A stretch of DNA of 64,000 bases from Metallyticus violacea (GCA_030762175.1 CM060837.1:7210001-7274000), one strand, 5' to 3'; counted from the first letter of the stretch, positions 23,746 to 34,936 are shown. The notes: generated by a model from the letters alone, not told the origin. Made by a program: numbers and translations.

Positions 23746-24988
23746 GAAAAGTGTGTGTAACACTCGCATTCCCAAATTCCAGATGAACTGACCCACAAAA
23801 CCAAAGCTTAACTTGTGATAAAACAAAAAGATATTTCACGTTTCAAACGCTTTATGAATATCAGGCTGATGGGGATGTTTGCAGCTAATTTCGTTACACA
23901 ATGAGAGCACTGTAGAGTGATATTGATAAAATACAAACTCTAAAAAAAAATGTTCTTTTTTAGTACAGTTCAAACCTAGTGACAAACTAAAGTGCTCGAT
24001 GCTGAACCCTAAAATTAATCGATTTTCAACCTTGTAATTATGTTTCAGTTACAGCATCCTTTTTATTTTAATTCGGACGTAAACGTAGCTTTGCCGCTCT
24101 ATAATTTTGTAGAATTTGATATTCAAATGACCCCTTAATTACACAGTTGTGTTATATTTTTCTATTGGAACGCTTTTATAGAGGGAAGCATGTTAATTCC
24201 TGGGTACCAGGGGGTTTGAATCATCCCCAACGTTGATGGCGGTAACCCCAGCTTCCGGCGTGTACATTAGGAGTGGTAAAAACATTAGAAAGTTGAAACA
24301 GTCACAAAAGCATCGCGGAATTAAAAGAAAAAGATTTGATGGTGAAATATCTCGGAAGTGATTCACAAACCTCAGTATCTGTGCAGGGCACCCTATTAGA
24401 GGATGCCTAAGATTTATCAGTGACGTACATTTTAAGTATAAACTTTATAATAATTACTATAGGATTTATATCGCTTTGTCAAAGAAAGTAAATATTTAAA
24501 TAAGCATCAAAACTATTATATGTTTATAAAATATTACAGTAGTAGTATTACTTTTTGACACTGAAAGAGCCTTTGATTTTAATTGAAATGTATGGTTTTA
24601 TTGAAGTCAAATGTTCAGGGAAACTAAACAAAGTGTGTTGATATTCAATGTTCAAAAATAGCCGAACTAAATTACGATAATTACTTATCAAAGGTACAGC
24701 TGTAAATGGTGCACCCCCTCTCTGAGCATGGGAGAGGGGTTCAAGAGCAAGTTCATTTATTTTATGTATTTGTATATAAAATTAATAGACAACGTAAATA
24801 TATTGAAGTATTTGTATATTGTGTGTATGTATATATGTGTGCATGTTTATGGCCCTTTTGATTGTTATAAGGACGTCATTAGCATGCACGGCCGTAAGGC
24901 CCATGCGACAGTTGTAATTATTTGAATGTATTTTAAAATGTACATTACCATTATATATATATTTATATTGCTTTCAATTATATGAGGT
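23746..24988. other. AT-rich unassigned DNA
   Basis: No repeat family or exon was recognised. Confidence 0.5.
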
Positions 24989-25271
24989 ACCGCCATAGCT
25001 GGCCCAGGTCGCTAAGGCATGGACTCGTGAGCGGGAGGTCTGGGGTTCGAATCCTGCCAGGACCGTCCTCCCTGACTGAGGTTTTTTCCAGGTTTTCCTC
25101 AGTCCTCATAAATGACTATTGTCGGGTAGGTACCCTAGACTAACGCCTGGAACGTTTCCTTCTTTAAAAAATATCCTTTCCCAACATATCATTTCATCTC
25201 ATGTATCACCAGTGTCCACCGCCTGTGGTGCCTCTGTAGTAAAAACGAGCGTTAATCATCATTAAAAAAAA
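24989..25271 (+). mobile_element. SINE family A, full length, well preserved
   Basis: A box TGGCCCAGGTCGCTAAGG, B box GGTTCGAATCC, and the perfect central inverted repeat GACTGAGG/CCTCAGTC with TTTTTTCCAGGTTTT as loop. The 3' end reads GAGCGTTAATCATCATTA plus A tail. It is useful as a family reference. Confidence 0.9.
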
Positions 25272-25327
25272 CAATTAATGCTCTTAAAATTACACAATAC
25301 TCAGGCTTAGTAAAAAGAAAATTACTT

Positions 25328-25600
25328 TTTTTTAGTAGTGTTTAACGCCCGTTTTTACTACTAGGGCACCACAGACGATGGACACTGATGATACATGAGA
25401 TGAAATATAAATTGTGAATGCATGTTTTTTTTTTAAAGGAAGGAATCGTTCCAGACCTAAGATTAAAGGATAACTCCCCGGCTTTGCCATTTAGGAGGAC
25501 TGAGAAAAACCTGGAAAAGACCTTATCGTAAAGGATGGTCCTGGCGGGAATCGAACCTCAGACCTTCCGTACCTTAACGACTTCGACCACGTATGGGGGT
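25328..25600 (-). mobile_element. SINE family A, first of a close pair
   Basis: Reverse copy, from the T tract and GTGTTTAACGCCCGTTTTTA to the head complement GAATCGAACCTCAGACC. The GCTCACGAGTC part of the head is deleted. It is followed by a 25615-25655 segment that recurs after the next SINE. Confidence 0.85.
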
Positions 25601-25620
25601 TAAAAAAAATAGAAAGAATT

Positions 25621-25992
25621 TAAAAATCACCCCTCTGATGATACAATGGACATGGTTTTTTTTTATTTGAATAGCGTTTAACGCCCGTTTTTACTACTGA
25701 GGCACCACAGGCGGTGGGCAATGATGATACATAAGATGAAATGATAAATTGGGAAAGGATTTGTAATAAGGAAGGAAACGTTCCAGGCCTAGGTTTAGGG
25801 TACCTCCTCGGCATTTACCATTTATGAGGACTGGGGAAAACCTGGAGAAAACATTATCAGGAAGGATGGCCTTGGCGGGATTCGAACCCCGGACCTCCCG
25901 CTCACGAGTCCGCGCCTTAACGACCTTGGCCACCCGTGACGGTAAAAAATAATGTAAAAAATCACCCCTCTGATGTTACAACGGACATAGAT
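25621..25992. repeat. ~34-bp direct repeat flanking a SINE
   Basis: The two copies start AAAAATCACCCCTCTGATG and continue ATACAATGGACATGG or TTACAACGGACATAG, with about three mismatches. They bracket the SINE at 25655-25943 exactly at its tail and head. Confidence 0.8.
25655..25943 (-). mobile_element. SINE family A, second of a close pair
   Basis: Full-length reverse copy. Head complement GATTCGAACCCCGGACC and CGACCTTGGCCACCCGTGAC are intact. Nearly identical sequence (AAAAATCACCCCTCTGATG...) lies on both sides (about 25621-25654 and 25959-25992). This is either an unusually long target-site duplication or a duplicated SINE-plus-flank unit. Confidence 0.9.
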
Positions 25993-26157
25993 GAATTGCA
26001 TCCCCGTTATGAGTTTTTTGCACAGTGCGCAATGGGGGTCATGTAGCTTCCTGTTTACATTTTATCCATACCCAAACGGATCATCCTGTTTGTCAGAATA
26101 TGTTAGTATTATTAATATCTACTAATTTATTTAGTAGCTAATATTAATGTTATTTTT

Positions 26158-26432
26158 ATTTATTTATGGACGCTCTTTAACAACTGAGGTCATCAGCGAC
26201 CCATTCTACTCAAGGCGTGAAACGGCCGACAAATTTTGCTCAGAGGTCTCTTCTTTCAGGCTTGAGGAACATTTTCATGCCATAAATCTATGACATGGGA
26301 CCCACGGGTTTACTTCCCTTCCAAAGGAAGCCATACTTAGGATTTTCACTCCCGATAAAATCCATCGTTCCTGGCTGGGATCGAACCCGCGACCTTGGGT
26401 TTAGAAGGCAACATTACACCACCAGGAGCGAC
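26158..26432 (-). mobile_element. SINE family B, near full length
   Basis: In reverse, tail GGACGCTCTTTAACAACTGA, body GACAAATTTTGCTCAGAGG, and head complement GGGATCGAACCCGCGACC followed by ACACCACCAGGAGCGAC. A few head bases near the A box are missing. Confidence 0.87.
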
Positions 26433-27374
26433 TTCATTGTATAATTATGTATTTTATAATAAAGAGTACTTATTATTTATGTTTTCAGTAATGATAAATT
26501 GTATTCATGTATTAACGTAACATAATATTCTTTTCTCACCAGCATTTTAGTAATGAAAACAATTAAATTGCGTTAACTTTTACTATAGTACCATAATGTA
26601 GGATTTTATTAACAATTTTGACCATAAATAAAAACTGTTTATATATCTGGTATAGAAAAGCAGTCACATGTTAATCAGGAGGTGCATAACCACAGGAGAA
26701 ATGTTTAGAAATCTATGAATTTGTAAATACTGGGAGGCCTGTATTAAATGCAGTAGGGACTTGAAACATGTATATACCAGAAAAAATTTAAGAAAAAAAA
26801 GTATTGCATTTAACTTCCTTGGAGCCCGTTTCTTAAACCCTTGCTCAATAATTACTAGAATATCTGAAACGTAGAGTACACGTGCTAACCCAAAATAAAC
26901 GCACCATTGGCGACATTCCCTTGGACACTTGAACGGGTTTTCCTGACCCAGCGCCTTGTCTTCAACAAACTTCTCTTAGTAGACGTTAACTTTCAAACAT
27001 CCAACCCTTGACTGGCGTAATTACCACCTTGAAACTGACTTTCGGGGGAAACCCTAACATAGTACCGCCCCGTAACACGTCAGTGATTCAGGTGGCAATC
27101 TTCTGTGCTAAGGACTGCTTTTATGGCTTTTGTGTGGTTAGAACATTAAGTCTGAACATTTGTCTAATATGAGGTAGTTTGATGTCAAAGTAATGGTTCT
27201 CAATGAAGAACTTTAACATTAGCTCTAATTTCGTCATATCAGTGATAAATTTCAAATAATATAACACCGTTGCTTAGAGAAGCATATTATATATAATGTC
27301 AGTTCAGAAATATATAGCCTCGTTAAAATTAGCTAAGACTCTGTGTATTAAAGTATGAACTTCTGCATATACCG
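26433..27374. other. unassigned DNA
   Basis: AT-rich to about 26820, then more balanced. No coding or repeat call could be supported. Confidence 0.5.
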
Positions 27375-27780
27375 AGGATGCCAAAAAATGTATACACACT
27401 TTCACAGTAGAAATCTATTTAATATATTTCAAAATTGGACTGAAAAACAACAGTAATGTGTAGTATGATGTTCTGTAAACAGATGTGACACACATACATT
27501 ATGATAGCTTTGCTACGTGATAGGTAAATCAACAATGAACAAATGAAGCCAAAGTTATCGTATGGTGTTCTGTAATCAGATGTGACACATTACGTTATGA
27601 TAGCGTTGCTACAACAAAATGGAGCCAAGATTATCGTTTGAACAGTGTAAAGCAATTTTGAAGTGGTATTGGAAAACCGAGAATGTTGTTCAAGTTCAAA
27701 GGCAATGGAGACGTGTGTACAGAACAGAACCGCCAACGCGAGTAACATTTTCACGCATTCGAGACAAATTTGAGACTCAC
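27375..27780 (+). mobile_element. DD41D-type element, 3' truncated
   Basis: It begins with the family terminus AGGATGCCAAAAAATGTATA. The leader carries the same ~98-base tandem duplication seen in the 20276 copy. The transposase start follows at 27619: LSFEQCKAILKWYWKTENVV and RVYRTEPPTRVTFSRIRDKF. Similarity stops abruptly at about 27780, inside the HTH region, so this is a 5' fragment only. Confidence 0.85.
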
Positions 27781-28407
27781 TGCAGTGCATCATTGCTAGA
27801 AATGATAATGGTATATTCAAAGTTTTCTAAACTTCACATATATCTAAGTAAATGTTTGCTTTAAGAGCTCATATGTGACAAGTAGCACTGGTCACTGTTG
27901 AAAAGTCAGTTAGTGGCGTGACACTCAAGGCCAATGTAGCAAGCAGTTTGCTATAGCCCCACCTCGCTTAACCGGACTGGCTTTGAACGATTGCCGATGA
28001 AGTTCTCCACCGCCGTGTTGGTCAGCAGATAATTGGATAGTCCAATATTTAAAATTATAGTTAAAAGTCTCGTTTTTATTAATCTTCCTGTTTCTTGTTC
28101 CAATACATTAGAATAATAAAAGGTGAATGGTGCTGTAGTTAACTTAAGAGGTGTTAAGAAATGAAAGCAGGTGCATCTTTTTCTGTACTATTGGTTTGTT
28201 ATCTTTCACCTGAAAACTCTTGATGTAACTGTTCTTTTATTTAAAAATATAGTGGCATATTTTATTTCTTTATGCTTTTGAATATTTATCTTTACAAACC
28301 TTAACTTCCTGGCAGCTGGCTGGTGATCTAAAAAGGCCCACAATAAGCAACTTCACGCAATGTGTTAAATGCACCAAAGCTAAATGTTATCTTTGTGTCC
28401 TTCACAG
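27781..28407. other. unassigned DNA upstream of an exon candidate
   Basis: No repeat or domain was recognised. Its 3' end supplies a pyrimidine-rich tract and CACAG acceptor. Confidence 0.4.
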
Positions 28408-28475
28408 GCCGTGGATGTTGTGACGTGACATCTGTCCGTCTGCAAGCCATTGTCGTCACCCGGGGCCCGAAAAAG
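28408..28475 (+). CDS. candidate 68-bp internal exon
   Basis: The acceptor reads TTTGTGTCCTTCACAG and the donor AAAAAG|GTGAGTCC, both near consensus. Only one of three frames is open (RGCCDVTSVRL...VTRGPKK). The exon is much more GC-rich than its AT-rich surroundings. In that frame it begins in phase 1 and ends in phase 0. The candidate first exon at 3405-3465 ends in phase 1 with a G, giving a Gly codon at the junction. A 25-kb intron is plausible in a large arthropod genome. I do not recognise the peptide. It might instead belong to another transcript, or be chance. Confidence 0.35.
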
Positions 28476-28827
28476 GTGAGTCCTCTCTCGTATTCAACTG
28501 TCAGACCAATGACAAAAGGATTTTGGTGTCAGATGTGGGATGTCATCTAACGCGCGTACTAAACGTACCGTCTTTTGTTATACAGAGGCTCAGATGGTTC
28601 AGAAATCTGCAATATTAATTTCTCTGGTGTCAAGGGTTTCGCTCTAAATGCTCAAAGGCAGAATTTGCGTCATTGTGTTATACGTTTAAAGTCGTGAATG
28701 CCTTTATCTGCATCACATGTGTGTTTGCTGGAAATGTTTTGTGTAAATTGTAATTTTGAAATAGGAAGAAGCAAAGCTATTTTTTTTTTTTTTTGGAAGT
28801 GTGTACAGTAAAGAATAAAATATACGA
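28476..28827. other. unassigned DNA
   Basis: Nothing was recognised except a T run at about 28780-28793. Confidence 0.5.
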
Positions 28828-29493
28828 GTGTTAAGTCCATAAGTTTCCGGCCTAACCATTTTCTAGGTATGATAAAAGCAAAAACTATATTTCACTTTTC
28901 AGTATAGTTACCCCTTTATTGCAATGCATTTCTCACATATTTGAATTAACGTTTCAATCCCCTGCCCCAAATAGTCAGAAGTCTTGTCTGCAAAATGGGC
29001 ATAAACAGCATCCATCACTTTTTTGTTACGCTTAAATTTCCTTCCTCAAAAGTTCTTCTTGAATTTTGAGAACAGGAAATAGTACCTGGGAGCTTAATCT
29101 GGGCTGTAGGGTGGATGGTCGATCTCCTTGAAGTCACATTTCTTCACAGATTCCTTTGCAACAAGAGCGTGTGCACAGGAGCGTTGTCATGAAGAAGACG
29201 CACACCACCACTCAGCTTTCCTCGCCTTTCTCTTTGATGGAAGCACGTAGTCTGTGCAGTAGGCCAGCATAGTACTCCACATTTACTGTGGTGTTCCTCT
29301 CCATGAAGTTAATGAAGGGTATTCATTCACAGTTCCAATAGATTGTGACCAGGTTGACTGTGTGACCTTGGCCTTTAGAGCCGGTATTTCGCCAGGTTTG
29401 CGACACTCCATTGATTCTCTTTTGGACATGGGATCATAGTAGAGGAGCATAGTTTCATCTCCTGTAACAATGGTTTGCAGAACTTCTCTCTCG
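28828..29493 (-). pseudogene. mariner, truncated sister of 17701-18960
   Basis: It aligns throughout with the left half of the element at 17701. The terminus GTCCATAAGTTTCCGGCC is present, and the coding side reads LLHDNA, so the second catalytic Asp is retained here. It also lacks the extra T that breaks the frame in the other copy. It has an extra segment near 28972-29000 (GACAAGACTTCTGA on the coding strand) that the 17701 copy lacks. Similarity ends at CTTCTCTCTCG, so the N-terminal half of the gene and the right terminus are missing. Confidence 0.9.
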
Positions 29494-29513
29494 ATAATAT
29501 ATATAATTATTAA

Positions 29514-29645
29514 AAACAGTTATTAAATTTGAATGAAAGGGTTGCAATTTCATTGACTACAAAGGACATTTGGGAATTAGTAGATGAAGATGTGGAACAG
29601 AATTCTGCACTTTATTTACTATTGGCGAATGATGTTCTTGATTAA
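29514..29645 (+). CDS. short coding-like frame, unidentified
   Basis: A 43-codon stretch with protein-like composition: LNERVAISLTTKDIWELVDE and QNSALYLLLANDVLD before a stop. It begins right after the truncation point of the mariner at 29493 and ends before a SINE at 29672. It may be the end of an exon or of another transposon gene. No family is recognised and no convincing acceptor precedes it. Confidence 0.2.
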   Translation, partial: KQLLNLNERVAISLTTKDIWELVDEDVEQNSALYLLLANDVLD

Positions 29646-29671
29646 TCCGTACGGTGCTCAGAAATTATAGA

Positions 29672-29893
29672 ACACCACGGCTAACCGAGGTCGTTAAGGT
29701 GAGGACTCGTGAGGGGGAGGTCTGGGGTTCGAATCCCATCAGACCGTCCTTCCTGACTGAAGTTGTTTTTCCAGGTTTTCCTCAGTCCTCATAAATGGCA
29801 AATGGCGGGGAGGTACCCTAAACTTACGCCTGGAACGTTTCCTTTCTTAAAAAAAAATCCTTTCCAAATTTATCATTTCATCTCATTTATCAT
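29672..29893 (+). mobile_element. SINE family A, 3' truncated
   Basis: Head CACCACGGCTAACCGAGG, B box GGTTCGAATCCC, hairpin with a T5 run, and body GGGAGGTACCCTAAACTTA. It stops after CATTTCATCTCATTTATCAT, so the last third of the family consensus is absent. Confidence 0.87.
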
Positions 29894-32807
29894 TGTATAT
29901 GGACCAGAAGACAAATGCAGTTCGCTTGGTAAAACTTTACAACAATTTCATTGTGATATCGGACTGTGGTTGGTCAGAATTCAAAATGTTGTTTCATTTA
30001 ATTGGCGATTTTATGATGACGTCACATAAGTGAAATGGTCATATATAATACGCTCTAGAAAGGTTTTAAAAATTAGCAAACTGAAATTTTCTCATGGACA
30101 AGCTCATAATGATCAGCATTTAGTTTTAGCAGTTATACAGAGGAACTTGTTAGCTGTAAGAGGTTTTGAAAACAATTTATTTTGTAAGACTGACAAGCCT
30201 GGGCAATCCAGCCAGTAAAATAATAAACGTGGACCTCTCTGAGGTTAGCAATTAAAAATATGTAAGCTGCTATTTCTGTCGCGGGGCAACGTTCTGGCCC
30301 ATGACGGAACATTATAGGCAGTCACACCTGTCGCCTTCAGTGAGATGAGAAATAAACACTTGGCACCACTCTCGCATTCTAACAAATAAAAAAAAAGTAT
30401 AAAAATGTATTCCTGCGCGGCGGAAAAACTCCCCGCTGCATGAATGAAGTGTCGCTACTCAAATTTGAAACGAAGGAGATTAATGCGCGATTCAGTTAAT
30501 GATCTCCCCCAGCACAAACTCTTTCCCCAACTGGCATGTGTTTCCCAAATCTAAGAGATATATTTGGATTTTTGGCTTCGTTGTGGGACCAGCACGTGTC
30601 AAAAGTGGTTACAGCTACATGAATGAAAAATTAACGTCAAGGTCGTAACATGATAGGCAATAAACGTTTTATTTAGCAGGAATTCACTACAACATCTTCA
30701 CTTTAAGAGATACAGCTGCTTAAAATAAGATTTGGAATTTAAAACAGTTAAAATCGTTTTGCCGTGACCCATGGTTCAATTTGTTACCGTAGCTTTCACC
30801 ACCTACTGCGGTTGGCATCATCAGTGAACGATGAATAACACCTGACTGCTAAAAGACGACAGAATTGATCTGTCTTTATGAGGAGGGTGGAGGAGAGAGA
30901 GTAGTTTTTTATATTTTTTTTTTAAGAACTGGTTTCCATCAGCTGTTTAAGTGATAATCTTAACAGTTGTATGTTGTATTTCTTATGCCTCCCTCCTAGC
31001 TAAATTGAAAACGCCTTGCGCAAAACAGACCGGAAAAGTCTGTTAAACTCTTTTAATCATAACACCGGCCGTCAAAGCCTGAGAAGTATTATAAGAATTG
31101 AAAACTTTGGAACAAATAAAACACAAAATGTACCAGAACCATCCAAAAGGTAAATTTTATCTCTGGAAAACAATTTTCAACTCCATAAGTCTCTGAACTG
31201 GTGTACAAAGAGCGTGCAAATAACTTAAGGTCGTTAGACAGGGGTTGCGTGGCGGATGAAGAAGCTCATTGACGGATATGAGCGGAGAATTCGTCCATTT
31301 GTGAGAAGAAAATCATGGCCTCATATTCTCCCCGAATGTAAAGGTACGGAAGAATCGAGGGAAAAGTATTACCGCCCTCCTTTACAGGGTCGATCAGAGA
31401 GAGATAGAAGGTCATGCTGGGCTATGCTGGCAGGCAAGGAAGGAGAGGAGAGGAGAGATAAAATTCTGATGAAAGTGAGACAGATCAGGTCTGAAAAGAC
31501 TGATATCGTAGTAGGGCGTTGGGAGGGGAATAAATTGACTGTATCCAACTGTGAGTTATTCATAATGGGATTTCTTTGTATTTTATAATATTTTTAAAAA
31601 TTATTCTTCTAGAATATTTTATTCCATTTTTACTTTATCGTTAAATATATATGTGTATATCTTATTGTATCGAAGGTAATATATTGTGCTAAATCAAAAA
31701 TGCAGTGTATCATAAAAGCACGAACCCGCGCGCTTGCTGTAGTTGTTTTGTATTTGATTGGTGCCACTGTAATAATTACATTTCTATTACTATAATTTAC
31801 AATAATGGTGTTTTACGAGAAGCGCTAGATGGCGCTTTAATCACAGTGTGTAGCGTAAGGACAGTGTCCGTTTGTTGTCGAGTAGAAAAAGACGTGAGCA
31901 ACGTTTAATTACCACCTTCACTTGTGGCTTTTGGCGATATGTGTTGTTTGATTTGCGAATAAATAAATTCAAATTAATGCGCAATGTTCTGTATTATATT
32001 TCACACTGCAAGTGATTAGTATTTCAAATAATATCACATGGGTTCCTCTAGGGATAACTATCTAATTACGTGCTTTAATGAAGGTATACTGTCGTGAGAC
32101 CGGCAAATAATAGATTTAGATAATCAGTCCCTCTGGTTTTCGTCCAATTTTTAAGTAAAAATGGTTACAAGAGGGTTTTTTTATGCTAATGTATGGACTT
32201 CGAAGGTAAAAATGATGGAGTGCTGCAAAAATAGAAATACGCGACCAAAGAATAGTACAGCATTTCCAAGTGTTACAAAAGAAAATTTCTTCTTTGTTAC
32301 TGTTTCATAACGAGCGATAAATGTATGTGACACACAACGCTGATCTTGGTATTACACCCCTGAGCGCTGCGGTATGTTGCAGTGGTTTTGGCCACCCCGA
32401 AGTCAGGGCGTCACCCCCGATGTTACCATTCTCATGACGGGAACTCCAAACAGTAACAAAGACACCAAATGGTTGCGGTCACATTCTGACAAGACATGTA
32501 TCCCACTAGCTTTATTTTTCTTTCCTCTTGTCGGGGCAACACACGATTTCCGGGCCAAATTGTTCCCTCATTCTTAACTCTCAAGCTTCCGTGCTACCGC
32601 CGTGGGATATGCAACTCTCCGGACGAGTTTGTGCTGTAAATTCAAGAGGGAAATAAACGCTATCTGGTCAAGGAAGTCGAGATTTACATGGAAGAGAAAT
32701 AGAACTAACAAACAAGTGTTTTTCAAACGGAAAAGGCTGCAGCCAACGGAACGTAAATGCTTAAGCCCTTTGTCACACTTATGCAAGCAGTATTACGTCT
32801 GTTATAA
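29894..32807. other. unassigned DNA
   Basis: It includes a 110-codon frame at 31256-31588 in a purine-rich strand with no recognisable domain, and short frames at 30030-30218 and 32374-32577. I see no reliable gene and no member of the repeat families described here. Confidence 0.4.
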
Positions 32808-32810
32808 CAG

Positions 32811-33843
32811 TAAGGCCCCATTCACAATGAAAATTAAACATAACGTGAACTTAAACGTAAAAACTAGATGCTTTGTATTGTAATGGAACATTCGCAATGA
32901 ATCACGTATACGTAAAAATAAACGTAAACATAGAAGCTTGCAAGGTCCAAGTTTTTGCGTCTACGTTCAACTTAAACTTAAGAAATCAGCCAATCAAAAC
33001 ACACCTGCTCTATTTTTAGAACTCTATGGTGGAATTTAGTCATACACGGAGTACGGAAATTAAATGCATCTCTTGCTGCTGCAAGTCCCGAGCGACGGCG
33101 TAGAGAGCCGAAGGTAATGACTTCGACAGATATAATAAGGCTTTTAAGGGAATAGTACCACGCCCAGAATGCGATAAATTGATATTTATGAATATTTTCC
33201 GTGCTGCAATCAAATGAGATTTGCCAACATTACAGTGATTTACCCGCCTCTATCAATTTATATTTACGAAAAACTGCTGGGTCCTTCGGTTTCTAGGATT
33301 TACCCGAGGTCAGCGTTAGGTTAGTGTAATATATGAATTAACTGCGAAATGGAATAAGAACAGATTTGCCACCGTTACAATATTTTATCTTCCTAAAATA
33401 TGCTATCAGTTTATATTTAAGGACAACGCATAGGTTACATTATGTTTAAAAATAATAATACATGCAAAATATACATTGCAGCCACGCACAGTAGTTCGGC
33501 TCTCTCCGCTGCCGCTCGGGACTTGCAGCAACTAACAGCAGGAGTTGCACTTGATTTCCGTGCCAGTGACTCTGTATACAGAATGGCGTCAGTGAACAAA
33601 AGATTAATTGCATTATAAGAAAGCTATCTTGCTCATATTACTCCAAACAAATTAGTTACTGTACTTTGCATATGCATAAACGTTACCACTGTCTGCTTAG
33701 CTGTTAGTTGATCTTCGCTTGTTCTTATTTTTGATTGACTAATACGTACGTTTTGCGACTTTCATTGTGAATGCCTACATACTATTAAGTTAACGTGTTA
33801 CGTCTTATGTTTGCGTTTAATTTTCATTGTAAATGGGGCCTTA
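32811..33843. mobile_element. PIF/Harbinger-like palindromic MITE
   Basis: Both ends read TAAGGCCCCATT followed by [C/T]ACAATGAAAATTAAAC inward, 28 of 29 bases identical. CAG occurs on both sides (32808-32810 and 33844-33846), consistent with a 3-bp target-site duplication. Sub-terminal copies of CATTC[A/G]CAATGAA recur near both ends (about 32887 and 33766). A second, inner inverted repeat carries TGCTGCAAGTCCCGAGCG (33079-33112 against 33496-33532). There is no transposase frame. The 3-bp duplication and GGCCCC end suit PIF/Harbinger, but the superfamily is inferred. Confidence 0.8.
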
Positions 33844-33929
33844 CAGTTTCCTAAATGCACCCGTACTTTCAAAATAAATAATATTGTTTTTCTGATATTT
33901 AATTCAGTGGAAGCGCTAGAGAGCCGCTG

Positions 33930-33957
33930 TCGGTGCCCCGCGTAGCCGAGGTCGTTC
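33930..33957 (+). mobile_element. SINE family A head stub
   Basis: GCGTAGCCGAGGTCGTT matches only the A-box part of the family A head. It ends abruptly, with no B box. It lies upstream of a fuller copy at 34123. Confidence 0.4.
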
Positions 33958-34122
33958 ATTTCTGTAAGTTGTGCCTCTATTTGTAACTTACCCCTGTGCT
34001 TTTAAGTCATGCAAATCCATACTCAGCTGTAATAGTTGATTTAGTAATTAATCCAAATATGACACAAGAATCATTATTTACATTGTTTCGTCTATAAATT
34101 GATGTATATCGAAGGTTTGTGT

Positions 34123-34371
34123 GACCGCTACGGTCGTTAAGGCGCGGATTCGTGAGCGGGAGGCCTGGGGTTCGATTCCCACCAGGAATGTCCTCCCTGA
34201 CTGAGGTTTTTTCCAGGTTTTCCTCAGTCCTCATAAATGACAAATGCCGGGGAGGTACCCTAAACTTAGGCCTGGAACGTTTCCTATCTTATAAAAATAT
34301 CCTTTCCCAGTTTATCATTTCATCTCATATATCATCAGTGTCCACCGCCTATAATGCCTCAGTAGTAAAAA
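34123..34371 (+). mobile_element. SINE family A, slightly truncated
   Basis: Head GACCGCTACGGTCGTTAAGG has lost the bases between CTACGG and TCGTTAAGG. B box GGTTCGATTCC, perfect hairpin with T6, and body AATGCCGGGGAGGTACCC are intact. It ends in GTAGTAAAAATA and lacks the GGGCGTTAAAC end. Confidence 0.87.
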
Positions 34372-34873
34372 TATACATGAAATTACTCTGCTTTGTTAAT
34401 TTTTTTGAAAGCTACTGTGATCTCACGAATTGGGTATCAAACACTGTGTTTGTTGCATTTCTAATAATTGTTTGCTCATAACACTGTGCACTACCGTTAG
34501 TATAATGATGGCAGTGCATACAGAAAGTCTACTTTTCTGGAGTAATGTTTCCATCGAAAGAAGTTCATGATTTTATTCATTGTTACTCCAGGGGATATAA
34601 AAACTCGGGAGAAAAGTTGAAAAGCGCGCTCCATAGAAGCGGATAGAAAGGGATATGAGGACCCAGGTGTGAATCGAGGGGTGTTTGCAGAAAAAATAAT
34701 ATCCGGCAACGTTTCTTCATCTTCCCCCGTTGTAACGGAATCCTCCCTCTCCCGGAACACCGGACAGACAGACAGACAGACAGAATTTTCTCACACAGAG
34801 GGATTGTTTTTACAGTTGGAAGGGGAAGGTGTTACATCAACAGAAACGGCGACAGAGTTGGCCCACACGTGCG
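34372..34873. repeat. unassigned DNA with (CAGA)n
   Basis: A tetranucleotide (CAGA)n tract lies at about 34762-34783. A minus-strand frame across 34497-34760 has no recognised domain. Confidence 0.5.
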
Positions 34874-34936
34874 ATGGATAAAAGGCGTGTAATTGGACCA
34901 TTGTCGATTTCCTTCCTTCTGTTGATGAGCTGGCAG
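34874..34936 (+). CDS. candidate signal-peptide first exon
   Basis: The ATG has G at +4 and is followed by 21 codons: MDKRRV, then a hydrophobic core (ISFLLLMSW), ending at TGGCAG|GTTCGT in phase 0. The shape (n-region of basic residues, then a short hydrophobic stretch) fits a secretory signal. The donor is only moderate and no partner exon is identified. Reading through instead gives a frame of about 35 residues. Evidence is weak. Confidence 0.15.

Noticed and set aside
24989..25062. Functional tRNA genes at the many GGTTCGAATCC sites
   Set aside because: The same head recurs attached to the same 200-base body in many copies, and the acceptor stems do not pair. They are SINE heads.
30805..30835. 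Similarity of CGGTTGGCATCATCAGTGAAC to CGGTTGGCATTTTAATGAAC near 59373 as a dispersed repeat
   Set aside because: The match is short and gapped and does not extend on either side.
31256..31588. 110-codon open frame as a gene
   Set aside because: It is in a purine-rich strand with a biased composition and has no recognisable domain or promoter, while overlapping frames are also open.
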